Assembly: GCA_005406025.1 (NCBI GenBank)
Contig: BGZK01001596.1
Location: 1 to 64,000 of the forward strand
Reading direction: 5' to 3'
DNA: 64,000 nt
Source: Eumeta japonica
Lineage: Eukaryota; Arthropoda; Insecta; Lepidoptera; Psychidae
The notes under the pieces are model-generated. The model did not search any database and was not told where the DNA came from. It was given only the letters and a program-made list of their open reading frames with translations. Made by a program: the position numbers and the translations under genes. This document shows positions 10,861 to 22,310 of this stretch, one piece after another (within the stretch, counting starts at the first letter, position 1; each line of letters opens with the position of its first letter).

Positions 10861-13015
10861 GCAGTAAGAATCAATGTATCTATATTGTTGTTTGATGAAT
10901 TAGTGATTAGAATAAAACATTTATTTCTTACAGTTTTTTTTTCAAACGAAATTTTTCCAATTATTACTTAAAGATACATCGAAACTGTAAAAATGGAGTG
11001 ACGCTCGTGCTAAATAACATTTCTCAGCAACAACAAGTATCTGTAAATGTCTCGAATAAATTTTATCTAATGATTTTAGAAATGTGTATAAACCAGATCG
11101 CTGCGACGTGTGAAATATACACTACCTTATATACTCGCAAATACCTTTTTTTGCACATAAAGAACATAATTCACAAAGTTCTATATAGTTTTTAATACGC
11201 TACTCCAATATACATTCAGGGGTGTTGAGTATAATCTTATGTCTATTTACAATTGAATGGAGCCTCTTAGCGATGATTCTTCATTTCAATATATTTGTAT
11301 TGTAATTTTGTAATAATATAATTTAATCGTAATAACGAATTTTGAATAGTTTATTTTCTGTATAGGCATCGTGTTAACAATTTTACTATTGTCAGTTTAT
11401 GGTGTAACTAAAAGCTCAATACTTTTAAAAATCACCAAAATAAGAATGAACTTTATTAGTCTTTGAATAACTACAATTATTTATTATTGAAAGAATGAAA
11501 TCATTTATATTCAATGTCATGCATTTGTAGTCTCATTGAAAGTCAAAACATGTTTTTTTTTAATGTACCATAACGCATTCGCAATATATTTTTTTCTTCT
11601 TGATTCTCCTTGATTTGTAATCACATTTATGCACAGCTTTATATTTTGATTGTCTACAAGAACTATTTTCGTATTATATCAAAATGAGAATTTTGGACGG
11701 ATATCAAGAAAAAGAACTCTACCCTGGCGAAGCTTCAAAAAAAAATTTTTTTTTAACGATACTCGTCTCCGCGCGCTTGCGCCGATTTTTTTTTTTTACA
11801 AAGCCAAAATTGTTCCAATCAAATATCTTACATGCCGTTTTAACATAAAATAATATTGAACAGGGAAATGGACGTGTAAATCTCACGTTGCGGAATATGT
11901 TACAGATCGTGACTCTTCGTGCGGAATACCAATGGCAGATGAAACGTATGCTCGTTTCAAACAAAACATCGATTGAAATAACTTTACGTCGAAACGGACT
12001 TGTTTTCAATTTAGAGCAGCCCCCACTTACCAATTCAATTTTCTGGTGAAAAGTAAGCATGCGAATTTTGCTTCGACCTAAAATTTTACTATTTGAAACC
12101 GAAAGCCAACATTTATAATTATAACGTGGACGAGAAAATGGCAGTGAGTCTAAGATAATTCACAACATATTATTATATGGAAGTATAGTAACCTTCTAAT
12201 TCCATTGACTGTAATGAATAGACGCAAAAATAAAAGGCCCAAATTTTTAACATACCCACATGAAAAAATATATTGCGATAATAATTATCACTGAATTATA
12301 CTGAGATTAAAAACGTAAACAATGTCGCTATGCCGCACAAAAATCTAACATGAAATTTCGTATTTAAGAAGTAAAAAGAAATAATTCCACAACTTTGCAT
12401 TAGATAGTTTTCAATTTTGAATATTCAATTAGGATTCAAATAAAACTAAAAGTCTCAAAACCCGAAATTTCTGAGAGTGTGCGCTGTTGTAAAAAGTAAC
12501 ATATATATAAATATATAATAAAGACTAATCGTCTAATAATTTCTTTTTACTTCTTAAACATTTGACACTGGCAGCTTGTTATCTGTCCGCGACTAATGAG
12601 AAAGATAAATAACTATAAGATGTGCATTGTGTAAAGTTTGAAATTCTTTCGATATATCTATTGTAACGAATGAAAAAAATCAATAAAAACCTTTTTCGAA
12701 ATGCGCGTAAAAATTTCATATTTTTCCATGTTTCCCGTACACAATAGCTACAAAAACTTTAATCGCCTATAACAAAAAAAAACAAGTAGCTATATCGTCT
12801 ATTACTATATTAAATTAGTATAAACTAAAATGCAACAGCAAAAGAGCGTATCTTCATTGTACTTATGTCTTTTTATTGAAAAGCGCTTTAGGCAATAATT
12901 CGAAAACAGTATATTCGACCATGTTCAAAATAATTTTCGTTGAAAGTATATATTAAGCTTTATCTTCGTTATTTTTTTCGTATTCTTTGGATATACAGTT
13001 TATTAAATAGCGGGG
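10861..13015. other. AT-rich spacer
   Basis: Open frames here (10998-11195 plus, 11650-11853 plus, 11719-12060 minus) are short, A/T-run driven and unlike any family I know. Nothing supported. Confidence 0.35.
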
Positions 13016-13019
13016 TGGG

Positions 13020-13115
13020 ACACAATTTCTCCAACAGACGGACGGACGGACAGACGGACATGGCGAAACTATAAGGGTTCTGTTTTTGTCATTTTGGCTC
13101 GGAACCCTTAAAAGA
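13020..13115 (-). repeat. Dispersed repeat 'aacccttatagtttcg', copy 2
   Basis: Contains a gacg/gaca microrepeat, then ggcgaaactataagggttc and ggctcggaaccct; this is the inverse of the copy at 10200-10345. Confidence 0.62.
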
Positions 13116-13210
13116 CCACATATCTGTACTTACTACGAGCTTTATATATACCTCTTGTACGTGTCTATTTCCAATGTTTAGACTTTGACCTTTTTTTTAT
13201 GTACCACCTA

Positions 13211-13321
13211 TTTCGTTTGCAACACCCTTTCTGTTTTACTAACAGCATCCTTTTCGAAGCTATACCGTTCTGTCACATCATTATTCCTAATTTTTTCAAC
13301 GCCCTCCGCACATGCTACGCA
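13211..13321 (-). pseudogene. LINE reverse-transcriptase tail fragment, antisense
   Basis: The minus strand reads IRNNDVTERYSFEKDAVSKT followed by ERVLQT. This matches the conserved C-terminal region after the reverse transcriptase in a LINE family (pattern R-N-x-D-V-x-E-R-x-x-x-x-x-D-A-V-x-[KR]-x-E-R). The copy at 16058-16331 shows the same pattern in the other orientation. Only this short piece survives and there is no start. The plus-strand open frames over this spot are antisense shadows. Confidence 0.6.
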
Positions 13322-13689
13322 GAGTTGTATTTCTACTATATTTATTCTACTTTCATGTTCCCTCGAGCCAATACTTCTTTATGTATAAGCAACTTTTATT
13401 ATTTTATCAGTAATCTGCCAGCAACCAATCTATGATTACCGACAGTGTAACACTGTCGCAACACAACCTAGCATTTTATATATATTAACCTATAACTTAA
13501 AACTCCTAATTTAATATAAATCCGAACATACCGATTCCACATTTACATGATTCCCTTGAAATTGACGTTTATATTCCATGATGTAATTGTGCAATAAATC
13601 AATTTAATTTTTCTCCATAAGAGACACAAATACAAAAAATGGGTATACAAATATATTAAGCAATTTGTCAACGTACAGACTTACAACAT

Positions 13690-14000
13690 TGTTCAGTAGT
13701 AGCCCACTCCGGGGAGCGGAGACCGCGTAATGCTTGTGAAACATTCCCGGCGCAGACATAGTCCGAGGGACGCGAGTCAAAAACACGCCTAAATCTCGAG
13801 TTATGTAAGCGACACAAAGTGTCTTTACTCTACGGCAAGGTGCCACCGCGTCAGAATTCTATTAAGAGGGGCTCAAGTTGTTTGCCCCAGGGGCTCTGTT
13901 TATGTTACGTCCTTCCTTATTGCACCGCCAGATGTTCGAAGCGAGACCGGCCCGGGCGATACATAGCCCGCACGGGCCTCGCCCGGTTGTATATATATAA
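13690..14000. promoter_or_regulatory. GC-richer segment of unknown role
   Basis: Contains cactccggggagcggagacc and, at 13947-13990, gaccggcccgggcg...ctcgcccggttg, partly self-complementary. It could be a conserved non-coding element or an unrecognised mobile fragment. Open frames on both strands are unrecognisable. Confidence 0.25.
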
Positions 14001-14284
14001 TTTTTTTTAACATAACAAAATATGAACGGTTTAAGTTTTGATGACCTAAAGTTGTGCGTGTTGAAATTATTTGCATGTTTGAAAAGTGATTTTTGTAGTA
14101 CATGTTTTTTAATAGTGGTAAGCTTTCAAAAGGCTTATAAAAAAATTTATAGAGCTATGCATATCTATAGTCTATGATATTCTCGGTTATTTCGATATCA
14201 GTGTAGCTCATTTCTATCCAATGATTTATTGAGCTGCGAATTAAAGAGTTTTTTTAACTAATTGCGTCGTTTTTAACGCTCCCT

Positions 14285-14530
14285 ACCCAAATGGTGTCAA
14301 CGGGACCTTATTACTAAGCCTCCGGTGTCCGTCTGTCTGTTTGTCTGTTTATCTGTCTGTCAGTGGACTGTATCTCATGAACCGTAATAGACAGACAATT
14401 GAAATTTTCAGTATGTATTTCCATTGCCAATATGAAATCGAATAAAAACAGTAAAATAAAATTAAAAATTAAAGAGGGCCCCCATTCTAGTAACGTATTT
14501 TGTTGACGTTTTTTCTTCAATCTCAATATT
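14285..14530 (+). repeat. Dispersed lepidopteran repeat 'gggaccttattactaag'
   Basis: Reads acgggaccttattactaagc, then tccgtctgtctgtttgtctg, tgtatctcatgaaccgt and gggcccccattctagtaacg. I recall this block order as a very common repeat in moths and butterflies. The minus-strand open frame here is an accident of the repeat. Confidence 0.65.
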
Positions 14531-14834
14531 TGGTTTTGTTTTTCATTAACTAGCCATCAAATCAAATTATTTAGTATATTTCAACAAACCTTATAAATTA
14601 TTAATTATGAGAAACATCAATTATTCATACTTTATTTATTAAAGTAGGTTTAATTGATAAATATTAAATTGGCTCGATGCTAGAATTATTTTGGTTAATG
14701 TGCTACAAATGCACATCGAACAATATTTAAACTTAAAGGGTTTGAGCATTAACCCCTTTACAGTGCCCAATGCGACTCGATGGGTTTAAAGCTGCTGTTG
14801 CCAATAAAGTCATCAAAACATTTATTTACAGTAT

Positions 14835-15140
14835 TTACAAAGGGCAAACGAGCATGCGAACCACTAGACAGTAGGTGGTCACCGCCGCACATGGACGCTC
14901 GCAACACCTGAGGCGTCATCAATGCGTTACATATTTTTTGAGGAACATGATATGTGGTAGAGAGAAGAGTGAGCTAATTGTCAGTTGGCGATCGAAAGTC
15001 TGACTCACTGGACGCCGTAGCCGAAGTTGTTGCATCAATTCTGTCTTCTCTAAAAGTGTGTAGTGTGTCACCAGTCGTGCCGGTCCATTTTCACGCTGCA
15101 GCCAAATTGGTGATACTATGGCACTAACATCAAAAACCCA
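14835..15140 (+). repeat. Dispersed lepidopteran repeat, copy 2
   Basis: Reads ggcaaacgagcatgcgaacc, gtggtcaccgccgcacatgg, acgctcgcaacacctgagg, and further on ctgcagccaaattggtg. Its inverse at 35281-35600 keeps the same block order, including cttgcagccaaattg. Confidence 0.68.
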
Positions 15141-15429
15141 CAATTAACGCACCGCAAGTCAATGCATCCGTGATTACAGCTCAATAACGTCCCTTGTAAA
15201 TAAAAAGTAAGTCCGAAAATCAAGCTTCAATCGAGGCCTCTTAAGTTGCCCATATTATCTCTCCCGAGGGGATATCCATGGGAAAAGACTATCATTATCA
15301 AATTATCGATAATCATCAGAATTTCAATGCTATTTTGAAAAAATTCTATTTTTAAGAATATTCCATTGACGAAGCTCTCGTAGAAATCCATAGATTTTGA
15401 TGCAGTTTCCAACAATCGCCTGTGTTTTT

Positions 15430-15700
15430 AAGCATACGAGGTAGATTTTAAGATTTATCAATAGAGTAGTTTAAAAACTATTCTATAAAAAAAACTTTTG
15501 GAAACTTTTTCAACACACACACAGAGACAAAAATACATAGGGACATTGTTCTTAAAATAGTCAAAAAAAGCCTGAAACGTCAAAATGTAATAAAAACGAA
15601 ATTTCATTAGATTTATTAAGTAGGGCTGTAAACAGTATCTTTCCAGTTTATAAAAATTTTTCAATTTTTATAGCGAGAAGTGAAAACAGTAATTTATAAT
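15430..15700 (+). repeat. Composite repeat family, fragment 1
   Basis: Contains tttatcaatagagtagttta, a CA-rich run (caacacacacacagag), cctgaaacgtcaaaatg and cgagaagtgaaaacag, in the order seen in the fuller copies at 15850-16920, 54585-55620 and 60485-61915. Confidence 0.6.
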
Positions 15701-15780
15701 AGAACAACTGCTATATATATGAGTACGTAATTTAATTTCAATGTTTGATGGCATTCGATATAGTTTCTTAAGGAGAAAAA

Positions 15781-15845
15781 GATAACAGAGTACCGAACAT
15801 AAATCCATTAAATTGTTGATGGATTTATGTTCGGATCGTGTTATC
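15781..15845. repeat. Near-perfect hairpin
   Basis: The core arms CCGAACATAAATCCAT (15793-15808) and ATGGATTTATGTTCGG (15819-15834) are perfect 16-base complements around a 10-base loop. Beyond a small bulge the stem resumes with GATAACA and TGTTATC. It lies just before a composite-repeat copy. It may be a small foldback element or a hairpin RNA source; no matching known miRNA came to mind. Confidence 0.75.
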
Positions 15846-15849
15846 GTGA

Positions 15850-16920
15850 AAAAAAAATATTTTTTTTATTCAACTATTTCGTTAACGATATCTATAAAAG
15901 AAACCGTGCAATTTTGATTCAGTTTACGACGATCTATGTTAATCGTTAAGAAAAAGAGCTGGTAGAATTTGAGAATTTATCGGTAGAATAGTTTAAAAAA
16001 TATTTAACAAAAACACTTTTTACTACGGAGATGAGATCGCCGCGTAGTATGTGTAGAGTGTCTCGGAGAGACAGATATAGAAACAGTGATGTTAGGGAGC
16101 GGTGTGGTTTGAAGGAAGATGCAGTGACGAGAGTAGAAAGTCGTGTGTTGCGGTGGTTTGGAAAGTAGACTGACAAAACAAGTGTATAGAGCTATATAAG
16201 TGCGTGATGGAAAGGTCGGCAAGGGTCGCCTTAGATAATTCTATACAGACTATATTGGTGACATATTAAAAAAGGGCCAAATTGTGGAAATGTAGAAATT
16301 TATAGTCTCTGCCTACCCTTTTGGGAAATAGGGGTGACTTTATATTATTATTATTCTTACTAAAATGTTCTCCAACAAAATCTCTTGAACAAATGAACCG
16401 ATTTTGATGAATTTAAAAATAATCTACGTTGTTTTTAAAGGAGAACAAGTAGACAAATTTTGGAATCTATTGATAGAGCAATTAGTAAAATATTAAAAAA
16501 ACGTTCATTAAAATCTTTCTCCAAATATGTCTCTTGAACAAATCAAGCGATTTGTATGTAGTTTACGGCAATGGATGCAACTATTTGGAGAAAAGAACTG
16601 ATTAGATTTTGGTATCGAACGGTGGCGCAGTCTAAAAGTTACATCAAAAGAACGTTTTTCTAAAAATTTTATTTTTGAGACTCCTCAAATTCTACCAGGC
16701 GAATTAATTCAATATTTCAAGTCTATGTTTCGATAGGCTAATCCGATGAAAAGTGTTACATACATATACACATAAACATCGCTCTGGAAATGATCGAAAT
16801 ACATTCCTAAGACCCTAAAACGTCAAGATCTGATGAAAACAGTAGCTTTCTAATTCTATGACAACTTTAAATCTGTGATAAAAAGTTTTATGAAATTTAA
16901 AAACTCTTTTCACTAAACTA
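15850..16920 (+). repeat. Composite repeat family, copy 2, split by LINE
   Basis: Contains several tandem variants of 'tcttgaacaaat...ccgattttgatg...tcggtagagtagttta' (near 15885, 16380 and 16530), then ctaccaggcgaattaattc, aggctaatccgatgaaaag and a CA-type short tract. It ends ggaaatgatcgaaatacatt, cctaaaacgtcaagatctg. The copy is interrupted by the LINE fragment at 16018-16355, so the LINE piece is a nested insertion. Confidence 0.68.
16018..16355 (+). pseudogene. LINE 3' fragment: reverse-transcriptase C-terminus
   Basis: This is a dead fragment of the end of a LINE polyprotein. The frame starting near 16031 reads VSRRDRYRNSDVRERCGLKE, DAVTRVESRVLRWFG, then (after a frame break) LTKQVYRA, RDGKVGKGRLR, YTDYIGDILKKGQIV and finally IVSAYPFGK with TAG at 16329-16331. 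Three or more in-frame stops and one deletion are visible. The conserved order is the usual LINE C-terminus after the reverse transcriptase. It ends in an (ATT)n tail to about 16355. It sits inside a composite repeat, whose sequence resumes right after the tail. The minus-strand open frames here are antisense shadows. Confidence 0.78.
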
Positions 16921-16929
16921 CCCACTACT

Positions 16930-17930
16930 AAAAAGAAAAGTGTGTGTGTATTAGTGTACAACGTAAGAAGTGAAACTTCTTTATGACATTATTTTTCGAA
17001 AAATGATTTACTATTTACAACTTCACAAAAATTGGTTGAATAAAGCTAAATTAGATAAAGTTTATGCAAAGACTTTTATTATCATGACATAGATACAAAA
17101 ATATACAATTATTTTACCTTTCTGCTATTAAGATTATGGCATTTCATTAATTATAATAGAACTATTATACATTATTGTTATCGTTATTATATATTTTTGT
17201 AATTAATGGCTTAACTCACGATATTTACAATCAAAAACTAAGGTTAACCTGAAATAACCTTAAAAAATAAATACCGTAATCACTACGTGTTGAATGTATT
17301 AGAAAAAGGTTTAATTACTTACTTCTGTTAGAAATCCACTGGAATTAGAATAAATATCTTTTATTCTTTTTTGCCAATAACTTTATAAAATTTTTCGCTA
17401 ATCACTTAATTGAAATATTATTTTTCACGTCACTACTGAATTTCAGAAATAAAATGTTCAGAGTTTCATGTAGGAACTTGGTAATGGTATATATACCTAG
17501 AGGGTGATAGGTAAAACTTTTCAATTAATGCGATGTTATAAGGGGCCATATAGAGTTGTAGGAAAATTATCGAACTTTACATATAAAATCGAGTCCTCAA
17601 TGAAAGAATGTGAGATATAGTTCATGTATGTCAGTTGAAAAGGTTTCAACTTAGATATAGGAAAATGTAATATATACAAACTGTAAATAGATCTAGGGTG
17701 TTGACAGAAAGTATATATGTGACAGGTGTATTTAGTAACAATTATATTTATACCACGATGACATTAATATTGAATAAATATGGCGCGTAACGGAAAAATG
17801 TTACCCAAATAAGATGGCGCGTAACAGATAAAGGTGGCACGTAACAGAAAAACGTTACATTGCTATAAATTTCTCCCATACGCCGATAAAGTTTCACTAA
17901 TTAAAAAATCTAAAATAAGGAATGTTCTGT
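16930..17930. other. AT-rich spacer
   Basis: No gene. A short direct repeat 'ggcgcgtaac..' / 'ggcacgtaac' with aaaatgttac, aaaacgttac occurs near 17780-17850 (three rough units of about 34 bases). Confidence 0.4.
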
Positions 17931-17934
17931 TATA

Positions 17935-18790
17935 AGTCCGTTCCATAAATAAAGTTTTCATCAGATTTTAACGTTTTAGAACCTTAAGAATCTATCTTGA
18001 CCATTTTTTGTGAATGCATACACTCGTGCATTCCTGCTTACGTGCGTGCGTGTGTGCGTGCGTGAATGTGTGCGTGGGGGCGTACATGTGTGCGCGTACG
18101 TACGCGATTACGTGTGCGAATGCGCGTGCGAGTGCGCATGTGCGTGTGTATGTACTTTCTTAAGATAATTTTTCCAATACTCATACAAAATGTTTTTTTG
18201 AAACATTTCTCAAACTACTCTACCAATAAATTCAAAAATCTCACTAACTCTTCTGCCTAGAAAGCAACGTAGATCATCGCCAACTACATCAATATGGGTT
18301 GGTTAATAAAAAAGATATTGTCACCGAAATATTCTCATAGAAGAATTTTTCGAAATAAGTTCTGAATTTCTGGTTCCATTGATGTTTTTTATGGGTCAAC
18401 TCTCTTTGAGTCCAATTGAATTGTGTCAAATGCCGGAAAACAGATCAAAATCGAATAACGCATTCGATAGAGATCATTGATAAAAACTAAAAAGTATCGT
18501 TTTACTTTAATAAGACTACATGTTTGAACTCAAAGAGTTGAAAACATATTAAAATCATTTTGTGCTTGGAGAATTTAAAAAAGCACTAAATCTTTTGAGA
18601 TCAAATTCATTAATTTATTGCTAGGTACATTTTTGAAGACTTTGGAGCTTTAAAGTTGTAAAAATTTTCAGAAATTATTTGTAAAGTCAACTGTTTTTAT
18701 CAAATTTTTGAACTTGAAAGCTTAAAGTTTTTGAGCTTTCAGACTATCTTTTTGAACCTAAGGGGTTCAAAAATAAATACCATACTGGGA
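17935..18790 (-). repeat. Composite repeat family, inverted copy
   Basis: Runs in the opposite direction. It starts at 17950 with ttttcatcagattttaacg and tttagaacc, then a GTGC-rich tract, aactactctaccaataaatt, and further on ttttgagctttcag. These are the reverse complements of the family's conserved tail, CA tract, 'tcggtagagtagttt' block and head. Confidence 0.62.
18040..18155. repeat. (GTGC/GT)n microsatellite
   Basis: Imperfect gtgcgtgcgtgtgtgcgtgc repeats inside the inverted composite repeat, at the place where plus-orientation copies carry (CA)n. The open frame across it (RVRVRV) is an artefact. Confidence 0.85.
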
Positions 18791-19870
18791 AGTTTTTAGA
18801 TTTCCTTAATTTATATCTCTTAAACGTCGTTGTAATAATAAACCTTTCCTTTGTCGTCATTATCGGATCCATTACAAATAATTATTCGTCGTAATAGTAA
18901 TTGTTACCTTATACTTATCTTAGACCGATAATAGAAGCCTATAGCAAAATTATTATTGAACGTATCAGGTAACAACTTCTGTGTGTATCAAATTATGCTG
19001 TATATGTGGAGAATTCTTGTAATTTTAAAGTATTTTCTGTGGAATTCTTTACTTCATTACTTGTACCGCACATTACTTATTAGAATAATTTTTATTTCCT
19101 TTATATTATATATTCTTTTTAAAACACTTTTGCAGCTTCAATATTTCCGTAAGTACAAATTACTTAGTTTTTGGTATGATAGAATGCTTTTTGAACTATA
19201 GATAGGAAATTTTTTGAATTCGGAAAGTATTATTTATGATTTTTTAATTTTCTGACGCCATTTAGTGTATGGCGTGCCAATATCAGTCTTACAAAAATAA
19301 CATAACCTTTGTCACTTGTAGATATGTATATATACAAAACAATGTCATGTTACACTATTTTATAACTAAAGAACGGCTGTACAGATTTTTATAATCTTTG
19401 ATTTGTTGGATTTGTCTCTTCCCTGAATAGCAGGATAACTAATTAAAAATATGAAAATTCACAAAAAAAAAATGAAGTTTCTATCACGCCATTTCCGATG
19501 ACATGACAGAAACTTAAGCCTGTAATTTAGACAGCTATAGGCTATTAATAACACAAAAAATGTAGAAGTATGTTTGTCCTATGCATACGGCTAGACGGAT
19601 TGTAATTGGGAGTTTAACCATTCGACGCGGAATCATTTGTAAATAGTTATAGGCTATTCATAATATAAAAATGCAAAAACATGTTTGTATGGACGTCTGT
19701 CAATACGATGACGGCAGGACGGTTTTAATCAAATGTGACATAGAAATGTATTATGTTCCCAAATAACATATAATATTAATATAATAAGATTATATATTAT
19801 TATATTACATTACATAACAATTAGTTATAATTAGTTTTTGTGTGAAAATGTAAAAATACCAGTATAAATA
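18791..19870. other. AT-rich spacer with repeat remnants
   Basis: No gene. Two segments near 19510-19570 and 19630-19700 share agttataggctattcataa / acagctataggctattaata followed by atgtagaagtatgtttg / atgcaaaaacatgtttg, a degenerate direct repeat of about 120 bases. Confidence 0.4.
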
Positions 19871-19879
19871 AAAATATGT

Positions 19880-20090
19880 TATTACTAACATCCATGGCCA
19901 GAAGGACTAAAATTGGCATCAAGAACGCTATTGGAATATAGGGACCGGTATCGGATCTCACAATGGAACCAGAATTGATATCGAGAACGGGACCAGGATC
20001 GCGATCCAAATTGATAGAAAAATCAACCAATATAGAAGATAAAGGAATTCATTCTATATTCATAAGAGCGAAACCGGGGGCACACTTGAA
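19880..20090 (+). repeat. Degenerate 'accgg.atcg' minisatellite, copy 1
   Basis: A purine-rich series such as gggaccggtatcggatctc, aaccagaattgatatcgag, aacgggaccaggatcgcgat, ending near attcattctatattcataag. Similar series lie at 23815-24176 and, reversed, at 25735-25925. Confidence 0.5.
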
Positions 20091-20099
20091 TAATACAAA

Positions 20100-21590
20100 A
20101 ATTGCTAAATTTTAATTTACGCCCAACGATGCGGGCGAGTGATCGCTAGTTAAATACAAATTTCATTAAAAAATTTTGTACTCTGATTACACTTTTTTGC
20201 TAATTATTTTTTTACACATTCGCTGTGATAAGCAACACATGGACATTATATCATCTCATTTAACATTGCTTTTTTTTAATAAATATTTTTGCACGACAAT
20301 TTTTATTTCATCAAACTCTCCATCAATCCATAATGAAAAAGTGTTATAAATGGTATGAGAGATACCTTATACCATTTTGTAATACTATTATAATTATTTT
20401 TAAAAAAATAATCAAAATAAATGAATTAAAATTATTGCCAACAACATTTTTCTAGTAACTTTATATTTTAGAATTCTTTATGCATAATTACACTCTTCAA
20501 AATTTTTTTCTCTAAATTAATAGCTGAGGAGAAGTTTTCCCAATGCCAAATTGTAAACCATAAGTTCCAAGCCGAAAGGAAAAGATGGCATTAAGTGCAC
20601 AGAGTACAGTAGATTAACACAAACATGTTCAATAAAAAACTTAAATGGCGAACGTCCGATTCTGTTTTTGGTTGGACTCATACTTTGAAGACGTTCAACG
20701 ACCATAAACAATAATGTCGCAATGTCATATTTCTAAGTTGAATTTGTGTTACACACGTTACGTCAATGCAAAGGGACCCTTTTTTTTAAGAAGGGGCTAT
20801 TGCATTATAGAGTCGGCAGACTTGCGTGCGTGCCGTTGCGTGTTGGTAATATTTAGATAAAATTAGAGGATTGTACGTCTTTATTGAACTTATAATAATC
20901 GTGTTGAAAATGACTGGCTGTTACAATATTTTCTTCTTTTGAACTTAGTAGCCTCGAAAGTTAATTTAATTTATTTAATCAAAGAATAAATTAAAACTCA
21001 TCTTTTATTTAATATAGAAAATTCGGCTGTTTCCCAAAAAGCGCGAAATGCGGTGTCCTATAAAATCAGATGAGAACACTTGGGTCTGATTAAGGAACTT
21101 GGATTTCTCACGTTCCAAAGGTAACCCACTCCCCGCCTCTCGATATAACCACCGAGCTACACACGGCCCAAGGTAAGTCTACCCCGAGTGTAGAAGGGCG
21201 TTAAATATTCCATTCGTGTTACCCTCATTTCGAGAGAGAGAAATATATTTTAGGTTTTACGTTTCACTCTTGAGATGTGAGCGCCGGAAGTATGAAAATT
21301 TCCTATGTTTTCGTGTACCGAAAATGTTAATTCAATATAATGGTTTTTACTTTAATAAAGTAAAAGATCCGCCAGACGTTTTATTGTCTGTTGTAGTTAT
21401 TGAGATATATTTTAACAAAAAAATCAATAACAATATTTAGCGAATACGATTGCTTTAAGATACATTTTAAACACCAGAATTTATCAAAAACCAAAACGGG
21501 TATCGATTCCAAATTAAAACATATATCGAGATCTCCCAGCACAACAACAGTATTTTCTGAAAATGAATAAAAGCAATACACGTAACGAAA
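20100..21590. other. AT-rich spacer
   Basis: No gene seen. A mixed-composition stretch at 21030-21200 (including cactccccgcctctcg) is unrecognised. Confidence 0.35.
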
Positions 21591-21599
21591 TTAAAACAT

Positions 21600-21990
21600 T
21601 AATCGCTATAAAATCTGAGTAGAATCGAAAAACTTCCCGTCGCTCCGCTAAATATTCGTCGAGGTTAACGCAGATGTTGCAAATCGGTCAGAAAGATAAA
21701 CTTTTTCGCAGCGAAAAAGTTGCCAAAGTAATTAGTAACCTCAAAGCCATCCTTCAAAAGTCTGACGAGAGTCTGTTAGCCTTTCGTATTTAATTAAAAT
21801 TTATTACTGACTACGGTTCCTTAATCCGAGCCACTTCGCCGCGGCCGGCCGTTCGCCGGCTGCGTATTTATGTTTTGGCGCATACGTAATCAGTGTTTCG
21901 GTTTAATTAGCCCCGTTCCTCTATCGGTAATTATCATGAAATCCGTTCATCTGTTGTGTTGTACAATGAACCGCTTGTGTAACGCGAACT
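21600..21990. promoter_or_regulatory. GC-richer island with homeobox-like sites
   Basis: Contains cttcgccgcggccggccg, cgtatttaattaaaattt, cggtttaattagccccg and tcggtaattatcatg. Several TAATTA/TTAATTAG cores within complex, non-repetitive DNA suggest a developmental enhancer or conserved non-coding element. No coding frame. Confidence 0.35.
21699..21721. repeat. Perfect 10-bp inverted repeat
   Basis: AACTTTTTCG, a three-base spacer CAG, then CGAAAAAGTT. It lies at the edge of a GC-richer island and could be a dimer binding site. Confidence 0.6.
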
Positions 21991-22149
21991 TATGTGCGTT
22001 TCACATTTTTTTTTTCTAAATATATTTTATGAGTATTATGCGGAATGCACAAATGCTGCAATGATTTTACGATTTTTATTGATCGCTTTTCGAATGACTG
22101 TGCTAGACGCGGCAAAAAAAAAGTAAGAAAATTAAAAGGATATTTGAAA

Positions 22150-22310
22150 TGAAACTTCTTTTGGCGCACTTTGGCCTCTTTCTGAACAGTGGAACGTAAC
22201 TGAACAGTAACACCGTCACGCCTTAGGTCGGTGACGTCAAATCCGGCGCATTCGGCTCTAGTCGTCTTCTACTTTCATCGGGCCACGTATACGTTCTAGT
22301 AAGTAGTGCA
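22150..22310. promoter_or_regulatory. Mixed-composition segment, possible regulatory DNA
   Basis: Contains taggtcggtgacgtcaaatc and gccacgtatacgttc. TGACGTCA-type and CACGT cores are visible. Inference only. Confidence 0.2.

Noticed and set aside
11650..12060. Overlapping open frames on both strands
   Set aside because: Driven by poly-A/T runs (KKKKFFF), with no recognisable domain.
13185..13435. Two plus-strand open frames of 67-78 codons
   Set aside because: Antisense of the LINE reverse-transcriptase fragment on the minus strand.
15946..16222. Two minus-strand open frames of 72-76 codons
   Set aside because: Antisense of the LINE fragment at 16018-16355.
18066..18260. Arg/Val repeat protein frame
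   Set aside because: Translation of a GTGC microsatellite.
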